The notes under the pieces: generated by a model | Told to the model about the DNA's origin: nothing | Seen by the model: only the letters and a program-made list of their open reading frames with translations | Database searches by the model: none | NCBI RefSeq assembly: GCF_001308265.1 | Contig: NZ_CP012023.1 | Location: 634,932 to 698,931 of the forward strand | Origin: Celeribacter marinus | GTDB taxonomy: Bacteria > Pseudomonadota > Alphaproteobacteria > Rhodobacterales > Rhodobacteraceae | Direction: 5' to 3' | Length of the DNA stretch: 64,000 nucleotides | Translations under genes and position numbers: made by a program | In this document: piece after piece, positions 20,873-29,181 of the stretch | Numbering within the stretch: the first letter of the stretch is position 1 | How the letters are laid out: each line of letters opens with the position of its first letter

Positions 20873-22015
20873 TTATTTGACGGAGCCCGCGAGCAAGCCG
20901 CGAACAAGGTATTTTTGCATGGCAAAGAAGACGCCCAAAGGCACGGCGATGGACACAAACGCGGCCGTGGCAAGGATTTCCCAATTGCCGCCGCGTGTGC
21001 CCAAAAGCTCGATGATCTGGCGCGTCATGATGGTGGTGTCGCCGGTGCTGTCGATGAGGAACACCAGACCGACCAAAAGGTCGTTCCACGTCCACAAGAA
21101 CTGGAAAATGGCGAAACTCGCGAGGGCGGGAAAGGACAGCGGCAGAATGATCTTGGTGAAAATCTGAAACTCCGTCGCCCCGTCGACGCGGGCGTTTTCG
21201 ATAATGTCGCGGGGCAGCCCGACCATATAGTTGCGCAGCAAATAGATCGCGAGCGGCATCCCGAACCCCGTATGCGCCAACCACACCCCGAGGTAGCCTT
21301 TGCCAATGCCAAGGCTGAGGTGCAGTTTAAGCAACGGGATCAACGCCAGTTGCAAAGGCACAACAAGCAAGGCCACGACAAACGCGACAAGCAATGCGCG
21401 CCCCGGAAAGTCCATCCACGCAAGCGCATAGGCCGCAAAAGCCGCGATCAGGATCGGGATGATCGTGGCGGGAATGGTCACGGTCAGCGTATTGAAAAAC
21501 GCCTTTGCCATGTTTTGCGAGGTGGACGGCGAAAACAGCATCTCGTCGTAATTGTCCAAAGTGAACTCGGGCGGCGTCTCGGCGGTGGTGAACACACGCG
21601 GCAAACGCTCCCCCTCCATCGACGTGGGCGATGTCAGGCGAAAGTCGCCCGCAACATCTACGGTAACGGTCCAGCCGTCTTTCAACTCGGCCACATCTCC
21701 GGGCGCAAAGGCCTCGGGATCGCGCGAGGACGTGCCCCATGCGGAAATGGTCGCATCCGTTGTCGGGAACAGATCGCCCTCGATCACATAGAACAGGCCG
21801 TCCTGAACCTCATCGCCCTCAAGGCGGATCGCGGGGTTTTGGCTCTCTTGGGTAAACAATGACGCCCACCACCCCGACGAATAAATCTGATCGGCGGTGC
21901 GAAACGACGAGACCAACAGGCCAAGCGTTGGAAACACCCAGAGCAACACAAGGGCCGCAACCGAGATGTGAACAGCCCAGGTGAGCGATGACTTAGATCC
22001 TGCAATATTATCCAT
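20873..22015 (-). CDS. aglG: Alpha-glucoside ABC transporter permease AglG
   Basis: A 380-residue permease. The cytoplasmic coupling (EAA) loop reads LPRDIIENARVDGATEFQIFTKIILPLS near residues 265-295. Between the first membrane helix (about 15-35) and the second (from about 165) lies an unusually large periplasmic domain of about 125 residues, a feature I associate with AglG/MalG-like permeases that may contact the binding protein. The ATG has a GGGGGAGAG ribosome site. It follows aglF by 18 bases. Confidence 0.9.
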   Translation of the reverse strand: MDNIAGSKSSLTWAVHISVAALVLLWVFPTLGLLVSSFRTADQIYSSGWWASLFTQESQNPAIRLEGDEVQDGLFYVIEGDLFPTTDATISAWGTSSRDPEAFAPGDVAELKDGWTVTVDVAGDFRLTSPTSMEGERLPRVFTTAETPPEFTLDNYDEMLFSPSTSQNMAKAFFNTLTVTIPATIIPILIAAFAAYALAWMDFPGRALLVAFVVALLVVPLQLALIPLLKLHLSLGIGKGYLGVWLAHTGFGMPLAIYLLRNYMVGLPRDIIENARVDGATEFQIFTKIILPLSFPALASFAIFQFLWTWNDLLVGLVFLIDSTGDTTIMTRQIIELLGTRGGNWEILATAAFVSIAVPLGVFFAMQKYLVRGLLAGSVK

Positions 22016-22033
22016 AATCTCTCCCCCGCGCGA

Positions 22034-23041
22034 TCAGCGCATTTCCCGACGTGCGTTGACGACATTCCACACCAAAATCGGTGTCACGAGCAGCATGATC
22101 ACCATCGCCGCCGCCGATCCCACGCCCCAATCACTGGCGCGGAACAGCTTGTCGTACATGTAGTTGGCCAACACCTGTGTCTCCCACTGACCGTTGGTCA
22201 TGGCGTAGACGATATCGAATACCTTGAGCACGGTGATGGTGATGGTGGTCCACACGACCATGATCGTCCCCATCATTTGCGGGATTTTGATCTTAAAGAA
22301 AATCTGGAACGGCCCCGCCCCGTCGATGATCGCGGCCTCAATGGTTTCCTCGGGAATTCCACGCAACGCTGCCGACAGGATCACCATGGCAAAGCCCGTC
22401 TGAATCCAGATCAGCACGGCCATCAAAAAGAAGTTGTTCCACAGCGGAATCGTCAGCCATTGTTGCGGATCATTGCCCGTCACATACATGTAAACCGCGT
22501 TGAGCACACCTATCTGCTCGGCCTCGGGCGGGCGGGCATCATAGACCAGTTTCCAGATCACGGAGGCACCGACAAACGAAATCGCCATGGGCATAAAGAT
22601 GATCGATTTGGCGATGTTGCCCCATTTGATCCGGTCGGTGAGCTGTGCGACGATCAGACCAAAGATGGTCGACATGGCCGGCACCACGATGAGCCAGAGC
22701 AGGTTGTTGCGGATGGCCTCCCAAAACTTGGCCTCTGACACCAGTTGGCGGTAGTTATCAAGGCCGACAAACGCCCCGTCCTGCGCCCGATCAGTCAGCG
22801 ACAGGCGCAGCGTCTCGAACACGGGGTAAGCGAGGTAGACCGACAGCACAAACATCGCGGGGAACAAAAACAGCCACGGACGAATGAGATTGGCGCGGTT
22901 GATGTTGCGACCGGCGTTTGGTCCGCGCGGCGGGAACAGAACCTTATCAATAAACAGGTTCGAGGCGTAGAAATAGCTGACGCAGGCCCCGACCCCGACC
23001 ACGATGGTCATCAGTCCTTGAAGTGCTGGATGCATGTCCAT
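22034..23041 (-). CDS. aglF: Alpha-glucoside ABC transporter permease AglF
   Basis: A 335-residue permease that pairs with AglG. About eight hydrophobic segments are visible, with the coupling loop IPEETIEAAIIDGAGPFQIFFKIKIPQM near residues 225-250. The start is an ATG with GGGAGGGGA immediately upstream. An intercistronic hairpin separates it from the binding-protein gene aglE, so permease expression is probably lower than that of the binding protein. Confidence 0.9.
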   Translation of the reverse strand: MDMHPALQGLMTIVVGVGACVSYFYASNLFIDKVLFPPRGPNAGRNINRANLIRPWLFLFPAMFVLSVYLAYPVFETLRLSLTDRAQDGAFVGLDNYRQLVSEAKFWEAIRNNLLWLIVVPAMSTIFGLIVAQLTDRIKWGNIAKSIIFMPMAISFVGASVIWKLVYDARPPEAEQIGVLNAVYMYVTGNDPQQWLTIPLWNNFFLMAVLIWIQTGFAMVILSAALRGIPEETIEAAIIDGAGPFQIFFKIKIPQMMGTIMVVWTTITITVLKVFDIVYAMTNGQWETQVLANYMYDKLFRASDWGVGSAAAMVIMLLVTPILVWNVVNARREMR

Positions 23042-23184
23042 TCCCCTCCCAAAAGGATCGCTTGGTCATCGCGCCGCGTTAAATGATCTCAAACGGTGCG
23101 CGTTTATGTTTTGGCGGATACGCGAAGAGAGCCGATGGCCCGCTCTCTACGGATAGCAACCTGAATGCGTCTATTCGTAAGGTG

Positions 23185-23220
23185 CAAAAACGGGCAACCC
23201 GAGACGCGCTCGGATTGCCC
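23185..23220 (-). terminator. Intercistronic attenuating hairpin between aglE and aglF
   Basis: Arms at 23192-23203 and 23209-23220 pair at 11 of 12 positions around a 5-base loop. On the minus strand five T residues follow. It sits inside the operon just after the binding-protein gene, where such hairpins commonly reduce read-through and stabilise the upstream mRNA. Confidence 0.75.
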
Positions 23221-23237
23221 AAAAGCTCTAGAGGCTC

Positions 23238-24521
23238 TTATTTCAGAGCGTCCCAAGAGGACTGGATCTCGTCAGCTACAGCTTGGGCATCTTTGCCGCC
23301 TGTGTAGTCAACCATGCCGGTCCAGAACGACCCCGCGCCTACGCCACCGGGCATAAGGTCGGACCCGTCAAAGCGGAACGTTGTCGCGTTGAGCAAGATG
23401 TCGTTCATCGCGCGTGCCGTGTCGGAGGAGAACTTCGACGTGTCCACACCTTTGTGCGGTGTGAGGAAGCCACCTTCGGCCATCCACAGCTCGTGTGCTG
23501 CCGGATCTTCGAGGAACTCGATCAAAGCGTGCGCACCCTCGGATTCGTTGGTGATCGCAAAGAGCGTACCAGCGCCGAGAACGGGTTTACCGAGATCTTT
23601 TTCAGCGTAAGCAGGGAAGTAGAAGAAGTCTGCATCCACACCCATTTCCGTGCCTTCAGGGAAGAACGCAGGGATAAAGGACGCCTGACGGTGCATGTAG
23701 CACTGGGGCGGGCTGTCAAACAGGCCTTTGGGGCTGTCACGGAAGTCTGTGGTTGCAACCGCACCTGCGCCACCGGCGACATAGGCGTCATTGCGTGCGA
23801 ACCAACCGAAATCTTCGATGGCTGCGACCACTTTGGGATCGTTGAACTTCAGATCGTTGGCGACCCATGCATCGTAATCCGCAGGGGACTGCGTGCGCAG
23901 CATCAAATCTTCGACCCAGTCGGTTGCTGGCCAACCTGTCGCCGCTCCGGAACCCAGACCAATACACCATGGTGTCTCACCGTTTGCAGTGATTTCTTCG
24001 GTCAGCGCCTTGAGCTCTTCCATCGTTGTTGGAACGGTGTAGCCACCATCCTCGAACGTCTCGGGTGAGTACCAAACGAGGGATTTCAGGTCGGCACGAA
24101 AGAACATGCCGTAGTGGTGGTCTGCGCCCTCTTTGTCGGCAAAGGTCGCGAGATCAACCCACGACTGACCTGCCGCGTAGTTCTCTTTAACCCACTCACC
24201 CACTTCGGGCTTGAGCGGTGTCAAAAAGCCGCGCGAAGCCATGTCAGCGGCCAGACCGGGCTGTGGGAACACAGCAACGTTTGGCGCGGAGCCGGCTTCG
24301 GCGTCGATCACGATTTGCTGCTCGAAGCTGTCGGAGCCAACGTATTTGACTTCTGCACCGGTCTTTTCTTCGAAGATATCAAAGATTTTTGCGATGGTTT
24401 CGGATTCAGGGCTGAGCCATGGACCCGCAACTGTAATCACTTGGCCAGACAGGTCCTGCGCGGACGCGGCCCCGATGGAGAGTGCGGCCACAGCGGCACC
24501 CGTCAAAAGATATGTCTTCAT
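23238..24521 (-). CDS. aglE: Alpha-glucoside ABC transporter substrate-binding protein
   Basis: A 427-residue periplasmic family-1 solute-binding protein. The signal peptide MKTYLLTGAAVAALSIGAASA ends near residue 21. The mature part shows the family's hinge-type segments (GQVITVAGPWLSPESETI, GMFFRADLKSLVWYSPETF, FLTPHKGVDTSKF). I start it at the ATG at 24521 because GGGAGG lies five bases upstream; the open frame runs 22 codons further but without a signal peptide there. It is the first gene of the operon. A promoter overlapped by a LacI-type operator lies 80-130 bases upstream. Confidence 0.92.
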   Translation of the reverse strand: MKTYLLTGAAVAALSIGAASAQDLSGQVITVAGPWLSPESETIAKIFDIFEEKTGAEVKYVGSDSFEQQIVIDAEAGSAPNVAVFPQPGLAADMASRGFLTPLKPEVGEWVKENYAAGQSWVDLATFADKEGADHHYGMFFRADLKSLVWYSPETFEDGGYTVPTTMEELKALTEEITANGETPWCIGLGSGAATGWPATDWVEDLMLRTQSPADYDAWVANDLKFNDPKVVAAIEDFGWFARNDAYVAGGAGAVATTDFRDSPKGLFDSPPQCYMHRQASFIPAFFPEGTEMGVDADFFYFPAYAEKDLGKPVLGAGTLFAITNESEGAHALIEFLEDPAAHELWMAEGGFLTPHKGVDTSKFSSDTARAMNDILLNATTFRFDGSDLMPGGVGAGSFWTGMVDYTGGKDAQAVADEIQSSWDALK

Positions 24522-24603
24522 GTAAACCTCCCAGTTTGTACCTAGACATTGGTATCGATCACTCGGCGCACCGAGGCATGGAATCAACGTTTTGATCCAT
24601 CCC

Positions 24604-24617
24604 CCAAAGCGCTTTGG
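24604..24617. promoter_or_regulatory. LacI-family operator upstream of aglE
   Basis: CCAAAGCGCTTTGG is a perfect 14-bp palindrome with the central CG typical of LacI-family operators. It begins eight bases downstream of the candidate -10 of the aglE promoter, so a bound repressor would cover the transcription start. An identical copy occurs at 25883-25896. Confidence 0.8.
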
Positions 24618-24624
24618 ATGCCCT

Positions 24625-24653
24625 AGATTGGTTTAAACTTCCCGTCCTGTCAA
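24625..24653 (-). promoter_or_regulatory. aglE promoter
   Basis: On the minus strand, TTGACA (24648-24653) is a perfect -35 hexamer, with CAATCT (24625-24630) as -10 after 17 bases. The operator lies just downstream. Confidence 0.6.
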
Positions 24654-24824
24654 TGATGTTAGCGCGCCCACAAATGCACAGACCTTACGTAATCGATTAT
24701 GCCGCAATGCAGCACGGCATACGGCAGCAAACCTGACGTAAAGGACCGACTAAACCTTTGCCATTAAACAGGAAACGCTCTAGCGTAGGGGGACTTTCAC
24801 ACGAAACGAAGGCGGTTAATCCCC

Positions 24825-25856
24825 ATGAATCTCAAGACACTTTCGGACATTTTAGGCCTGTCTCAAACCACCGTGAGTCGCGCCCTTAATGGCTATCCCG
24901 AAGTGTCCGAGGCCACGCGTGAGCGTGTGCGCAAGGCGGCCGACCAACACAATTACGCGCCCAACAATCGCGCCCGATCCCTTGCCACGGGGCGCACACA
25001 CGCGGTCGGTCATGTGATCCCCGTCTCGACAGAACACGAAGTGGTCAACCCCGTCTTCACCGACTTTGTGGCGGGTGCATCCGAGATCTACGCGCGTGAG
25101 AATTATGACATGCACCTCAAGATCGTCCCAGACGCCCTAGAGGAACAAACCTACCGCGACATCGCCCTCAAAGGGTCTGTCGATGCAGTGATTATCCACG
25201 GACCAAAAGACCACGACAAACGCATTGAATTGTTGCGCAGCATCGGCATGCCGTTCGTTGTGCATGGGCGCTCTAGTGGGGAGGGCGAGGACGATTATTC
25301 GTGGGTTGATGTGAACAACGCCCGCGCGTTCGAACGTGCGACAGACTTCCTTCTTGACCTTGGGCACACACGCATTTCACTCCTTAATGGATTGGAAACA
25401 ATGGATTTTGCGACACGCCGCCGCCAAGGCTATTCCAAAGCACTCGCCGCGCGCAACGTCCCTGAAGACGCCTCGATTTGCCGCTCGTCCGAGATGACCG
25501 AAGAGTTCGGCTTCAATTCGGCCAGCGCGCTTTTGGCCCAAGACAATCCGCCCACCGCGTTTTTGGCCTCGTCGATTATCATCGGAATTGGCGTGCGCCG
25601 CGCCTGTGATGATGCCGGCCTGAAACTGGGTCGTGATGTGTCCTTGGTGATCCATGATGACGACCTGTCTTACCTGCGCAATGGCACGAGCGAGCCGATT
25701 TACACCGCCACGCGGTCCTCTGTGCGCCACGCGGGGCGCATCTGTGCAGAGATGCTGATGACGCAGATCAATGACCCGAATGCGCCACATGAGCACCGTA
25801 TGCTCGACGCCGAATTGATCATCGGCCACACCCACGGCCCCGCCCCCAAAGCCTAA
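24825..25856 (+). CDS. aglR: LacI family transcriptional regulator (AglR-like)
   Basis: A 343-residue regulator. The N-terminal helix-turn-helix reads LKTLSDILGLSQTTVSRALNGYPEVSEATRERV, with the LacI hinge region following; residues 60-340 are a periplasmic-binding-protein-like sugar sensor domain. It is divergent from the agl operon and upstream of bglA-glk on the same strand. Its flanks carry two identical palindromes suited to LacI-type dimers, one per target operon. I infer that it represses both until an alpha-glucoside or glucose-derived inducer binds. The name rests on the agl gene context. Confidence 0.85.
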   Translation: MNLKTLSDILGLSQTTVSRALNGYPEVSEATRERVRKAADQHNYAPNNRARSLATGRTHAVGHVIPVSTEHEVVNPVFTDFVAGASEIYARENYDMHLKIVPDALEEQTYRDIALKGSVDAVIIHGPKDHDKRIELLRSIGMPFVVHGRSSGEGEDDYSWVDVNNARAFERATDFLLDLGHTRISLLNGLETMDFATRRRQGYSKALAARNVPEDASICRSSEMTEEFGFNSASALLAQDNPPTAFLASSIIIGIGVRRACDDAGLKLGRDVSLVIHDDDLSYLRNGTSEPIYTATRSSVRHAGRICAEMLMTQINDPNAPHEHRMLDAELIIGHTHGPAPKA

Positions 25857-25882
25857 ACGCGCCCCGAAATGACAGACAAACG

Positions 25883-25896
25883 CCAAAGCGCTTTGG
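25883..25896. promoter_or_regulatory. LacI-family operator upstream of bglA
   Basis: An identical copy of the palindrome CCAAAGCGCTTTGG found before aglE. It lies two bases upstream of the candidate -35 of the bglA promoter. Confidence 0.8.
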
Positions 25897-25898
25897 TG

Positions 25899-25927
25899 TT
25901 GTCAAATCAGGTGTGTAATCGTTATAG
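25899..25927 (+). promoter_or_regulatory. bglA-glk promoter
   Basis: TTGTCA (25899-25904) and TTATAG (25922-25927) are separated by 17 bases, 89 bases upstream of the bglA start and next to the LacI operator. Confidence 0.6.
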
Positions 25928-26015
25928 ATATCTCCTACAGCACGTTTGCGCCTCGGAACACATCGCCACGCATGCATCGTTTACAGCGCAGCCATAGCCC
26001 AAAGGGAGCACGACC

Positions 26016-27362
26016 ATGACCCAATCGCCCAAATTGACGCGCGCAGATTTTCCCGAGGGTTTCACCTTTGGCGCGGCCACCGCCGCCTATCAGATCGAAG
26101 GCCACGGCTTTGGCGGCGCGGGTCCGACCCATTGGGACACCTTTGCGGCCACCCCCGGCAATGTGATCCGCTCCGAGGATGGCGCACGCGCCTGTGACCA
26201 CTATCACCGCTACGCCGACGATTTCGATCTGTTGAAAGCGGGCAATTTTGACGCCTACCGCTTTTCTACCTCATGGGCGCGAGTGTTGCCCGAGGGGCGT
26301 GGACAGGTAAATCAAGAGGGGCTGGACTACTATGACCGCCTCACCGATGCGCTGTTGGAGCGCGGGCTGAAGCCCTACCAAACCCTCTACCACTGGGAAA
26401 TGCCCGCCGCCCTGTCCGATCTGGGCGGCTGGACCAATCCCGATGTGCACAACTGGTTTGGCGATTATGTCGAGATCATCGACGACCGCATTGGCGACCG
26501 GATGGAGGCGATTGCCACCATTAACGAGCCGTGGTGCGTGGCCTACCTGTCGCATTTCCTTGGCATTCATGCCCCCGGAACCCGCGACATCCGCGCCGCA
26601 TCCCGCGCGATGCACCACATCCTAAAGGCCCACGGTGAGGCGATGACGCGCCTGCGCGCACGTGGCCGCGACAACCTTGGTATTGTGCTCAACTTTGACT
26701 ACGCCGTGCCCGCCACCGAAAGCGACGAGGACGCGCGCGCCGCCACCACCGCCGACGCCGTGTTCAACCGTTGGTTCATCGAGGCGATCACCAAAGGCAC
26801 CTACCCCGCCGAGGCGCTTGAGGGCTTTGGGGCCCATATGCCCCACGGGTGGGAGGACGATCTCAAAACCCACATCCATCAGCCGCTCGACTGGCTTGGC
26901 GTCAACTATTACACCCGCAACCACCACGCCCACGATCCCGCAGCGACCGCATGGCCCTTTGCCAAAGGCGTCAAGGGCCACCTTGCGACCACGCAAATGG
27001 GATGGGAGATTTTCCCAGAGGGGCTTCGTCATTTCATCACCCGCATGGCCAAAGAGTACGTGGGCGATCTGCCGATTTATGTGACCGAGAACGGCATGGC
27101 GTGGGATGACCGCAAAATCAACGGTACGGTCAACGACCCCGAACGCTGTGATTTCATCCAAGGGCACATGGCCGCGATGACGCAATCCATCGCGGACGGT
27201 GCCAACCTCAAAGGCTTCTTTTACTGGTCGCTGATGGACAACTATGAATGGGCCGAAGGCTATGAAAAACGCTTCGGAATCGTGCATGTTGATTTCGACA
27301 CCTTGCAGCGCACGCCAAAAGCCTCTTATCACATGCTCAAAGATATTCTCGCCAAAGGTTGA
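26016..27362 (+). CDS. GH1 family beta-glucosidase
   Basis: A 448-residue cytoplasmic glycoside hydrolase family 1 enzyme (retaining mechanism). The opening FPEGFTFGAATAAYQIEG, the acid/base motif TINEPW with E171, and the nucleophile motif VTENGMAWDD with E358 are all present, and length is normal. It should release glucose from beta-glucosides; GH1 members also act on beta-galactosides or fucosides. It is preceded by the same LacI-type operator as aglE and followed five bases later by glucokinase, so released glucose is phosphorylated by its operon partner. Confidence 0.93.
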   Translation: MTQSPKLTRADFPEGFTFGAATAAYQIEGHGFGGAGPTHWDTFAATPGNVIRSEDGARACDHYHRYADDFDLLKAGNFDAYRFSTSWARVLPEGRGQVNQEGLDYYDRLTDALLERGLKPYQTLYHWEMPAALSDLGGWTNPDVHNWFGDYVEIIDDRIGDRMEAIATINEPWCVAYLSHFLGIHAPGTRDIRAASRAMHHILKAHGEAMTRLRARGRDNLGIVLNFDYAVPATESDEDARAATTADAVFNRWFIEAITKGTYPAEALEGFGAHMPHGWEDDLKTHIHQPLDWLGVNYYTRNHHAHDPAATAWPFAKGVKGHLATTQMGWEIFPEGLRHFITRMAKEYVGDLPIYVTENGMAWDDRKINGTVNDPERCDFIQGHMAAMTQSIADGANLKGFFYWSLMDNYEWAEGYEKRFGIVHVDFDTLQRTPKASYHMLKDILAKG

Positions 27363-27367
27363 TCCAG

Positions 27368-28345
27368 ATGAGTAAGCACCCTGCAAATACCCTTTCTCTT
27401 GTGGCTGACATTGGCGGCACAAATACCCGCGTGGCCTTGGCCGATGGCACCACATTGTTGCCAGACACCGTGCGGCGCTATTCCAACCGCAAATTCCCCG
27501 GCCTTGAAAGCGTCTTGCGCCAATACATCGCCGAAGAGGATAACGTGGATTGCAAAGGGGCCTGTGTCGCCGTGGCGGGCCCCGTGCGCGACGGGGTTGG
27601 CACCATGACCAACCTCGATTGGGCGATCGACAAAGACACGCTGCGCCGCGCCGCCCATGCCGAACACGTGGCCATATTGAACGACCTTCAGGCGCAGGGG
27701 CACGCGCTTGGCTTTGTCGCGCCAGAAAACATTCGCACCATTATAGATGACGCGCCGACCCCCTCGCCAAATGCGGTGCGCATGGTCATCGGCGTTGGAA
27801 CCGGCTTTAACGCGGCCCCTGTGTTCGAGACTGAAATGGGACGGTTCGTGGCCCCGTCCGAATGCGGCCACGCCAACTTGCCAATCCGCAACGAAGATGA
27901 ATTGGCCCTATGCCAGTTTGTCGAGACCGCGCATGGCTTTCCCGCCGTCGAGGACGTGTTGTCGGGGCGTGGTTTGGAACGGGTTTACCTGTTCTTGGGT
28001 CAACGCGATGGTGACCCACGCGAAAAATCCGCCGCCGACATTATGGCCGCCGTCGAGGCGGGTGACGATCCACGCGCGGACGCCACCGCGCAGCTTTTTG
28101 TGAAAATCCTTGGCACCGTGGCGGGCAACCTGTCGTTGATCCAATTGCCGTTTGGCGGGGTGTATCTGGTTGGCGGCGTAGCGCGCGCCATCACGCCCTA
28201 TCTTGACCGCTTTGATTTTGCAGACGCGTTTCGCGACAAGGGGCGGTTTGCCGGCTTTATGAAAAACTTCTCGGTTTCCGTGATTGAGGACGATTATGCC
28301 GCTCTCACGGGCTGCGCCTCGCATTTGGTCCATATCATGCGCTAG
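27368..28345 (+). CDS. glk: Glucokinase
   Basis: A 325-residue glucokinase of the bacterial Glk family, making glucose 6-phosphate from glucose and ATP. The phosphate-binding motif LVADIGGTNTRVALADG is at the N-terminus, a second GVGTGFNAAPV motif is central, and SECGHANLP carries metal/substrate residues. I start it at the ATG at 27368, with AAAGG eight bases upstream within the end of bglA. It completes the route from imported alpha- and beta-glucosides to central metabolism. A terminator follows. Confidence 0.92.
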   Translation: MSKHPANTLSLVADIGGTNTRVALADGTTLLPDTVRRYSNRKFPGLESVLRQYIAEEDNVDCKGACVAVAGPVRDGVGTMTNLDWAIDKDTLRRAAHAEHVAILNDLQAQGHALGFVAPENIRTIIDDAPTPSPNAVRMVIGVGTGFNAAPVFETEMGRFVAPSECGHANLPIRNEDELALCQFVETAHGFPAVEDVLSGRGLERVYLFLGQRDGDPREKSAADIMAAVEAGDDPRADATAQLFVKILGTVAGNLSLIQLPFGGVYLVGGVARAITPYLDRFDFADAFRDKGRFAGFMKNFSVSVIEDDYAALTGCASHLVHIMR

Positions 28346-28369
28346 GTTTGCGCCCCTGTAGAACGACCT

Positions 28370-28406
28370 AAATCGCACTGCGTGTAAACGTGGTGCGATT
28401 TTTTTG
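28370..28406 (+). terminator. Terminator after glk
   Basis: AAATCGCAC and GTGCGATTT pair perfectly around a 14-base loop, followed by further T residues. Confidence 0.85.
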
Positions 28407-28424
28407 TGCCAAATCGGTCCAGAC

Positions 28425-28440
28425 GTAACTTCGTCTTAAC
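28425..28440 (+). promoter_or_regulatory. Candidate CtrA box before the che operon
   Basis: GTAA-CTTCGTC-TTAAC differs by one base from the CtrA consensus TTAA-N7-TTAA(C). It lies 87 bases before the first chemotaxis gene. CtrA control of motility genes is known in Rhodobacterales, but a single imperfect site is weak evidence. Confidence 0.35.
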
Positions 28441-28526
28441 TCCCTACCCCGTACACCGATGTCCAAGACGGACTTTTATGGAGTTTTTGACATGGTTGCA
28501 GCGCACCCAGAACAGGACGGACAGGT

Positions 28527-28808
28527 ATGAGCGCGATCCTCGCCCTGCCCCCACGCCTTGACTATCAATCCTTGCCCTCGTTGCTGGATGAACTGAAAAC
28601 GGCGTCTGACGACACCCTTGTTCTTGACGCACAAGAGTTGCGGCATTTGGGGACGTTATCGCTCCAAACCATTCTATCGGCCATAAAAACACGGTCCGAA
28701 GCGGGCAAGACCACGCGTTTCATCAACGCAAACGATGCCTGTATCGACATGCTAAGCCTGTTTGGCTTTACCCCCGAAACCTTATCTCAACCGGAGGCCT
28801 GGACATGA
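28527..28808 (+). CDS. STAS-domain protein of the chemotaxis operon
   Basis: A 93-residue single-domain protein resembling the STAS fold of anti-sigma factor antagonists: LDYQSLPSLLDELKTASDDTLVLDAQELRHLGTLSLQTILSA, then a strand and helix. A serine or threonine at the phosphorylation position is present around GTLSLQ. It is the first gene of the che operon and its stop overlaps the cheY start (ATGA), so the two are translationally coupled. Its partner is unknown; it may act as a scaffold or adaptor. Confidence 0.75.
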   Translation: MSAILALPPRLDYQSLPSLLDELKTASDDTLVLDAQELRHLGTLSLQTILSAIKTRSEAGKTTRFINANDACIDMLSLFGFTPETLSQPEAWT

Positions 28809-29170
28809 GCCTTGAAGTTCTTGCTGTCGATGACAGCCGTACAATGCGCGATATGCTCAATCTTGCACTATCATCTGCGGGGTTCACCGCACATCTCGCC
28901 GAAGACGGGATGCACGGGCTGGAAGTGCTCGAAGACATCGAACCCGATGTGATCGTCACCGATATCAATATGCCCCGTCTCGACGGATTCGGATTTATCG
29001 ACGCTGTGCGCTCCGAAGAGAAATGGCGGCGCATTCCGATCCTTGTTCTCACCACGGAAAGTGCGGACGAACTCAAGGCAAAAGCACGCGCCGCAGGGGC
29101 GACAGGGTGGATCGTCAAACCCTTTGACCCTGCCAAGCTTGTCAAAGCTCTTCAAATGGTTGCTGGCTGA
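28805..29170 (+). CDS. cheY: Chemotaxis response regulator CheY
   Basis: A 121-residue single receiver domain. The acidic pocket D9-D10, phospho-acceptor D53 in VTDINMP, the switch threonine in LVLTTES and the lysine in WIVKPFDP are all present. It receives phosphate from CheA and either binds FliM at the flagellar motor or acts as a phosphate sink. GGAGG precedes the ATG. It is coupled to the STAS gene and followed 11 bases later by cheA. Confidence 0.92.
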   Translation: MSLEVLAVDDSRTMRDMLNLALSSAGFTAHLAEDGMHGLEVLEDIEPDVIVTDINMPRLDGFGFIDAVRSEEKWRRIPILVLTTESADELKAKARAAGATGWIVKPFDPAKLVKALQMVAG

Positions 29171-29181
29171 GAGGAATCCCC

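Noticed and set aside
24690..24699. TAATCGATTA palindrome between aglE and the LacI gene
   Set aside because: It is short, AT-rich and occurs once; it does not match the shared 14-bp operator.
24776..24787. ACGCT-CT-AGCGT inverted repeat just before the LacI gene
   Set aside because: Arms of five bases only; an autoregulatory site is possible but not supported by a second copy.
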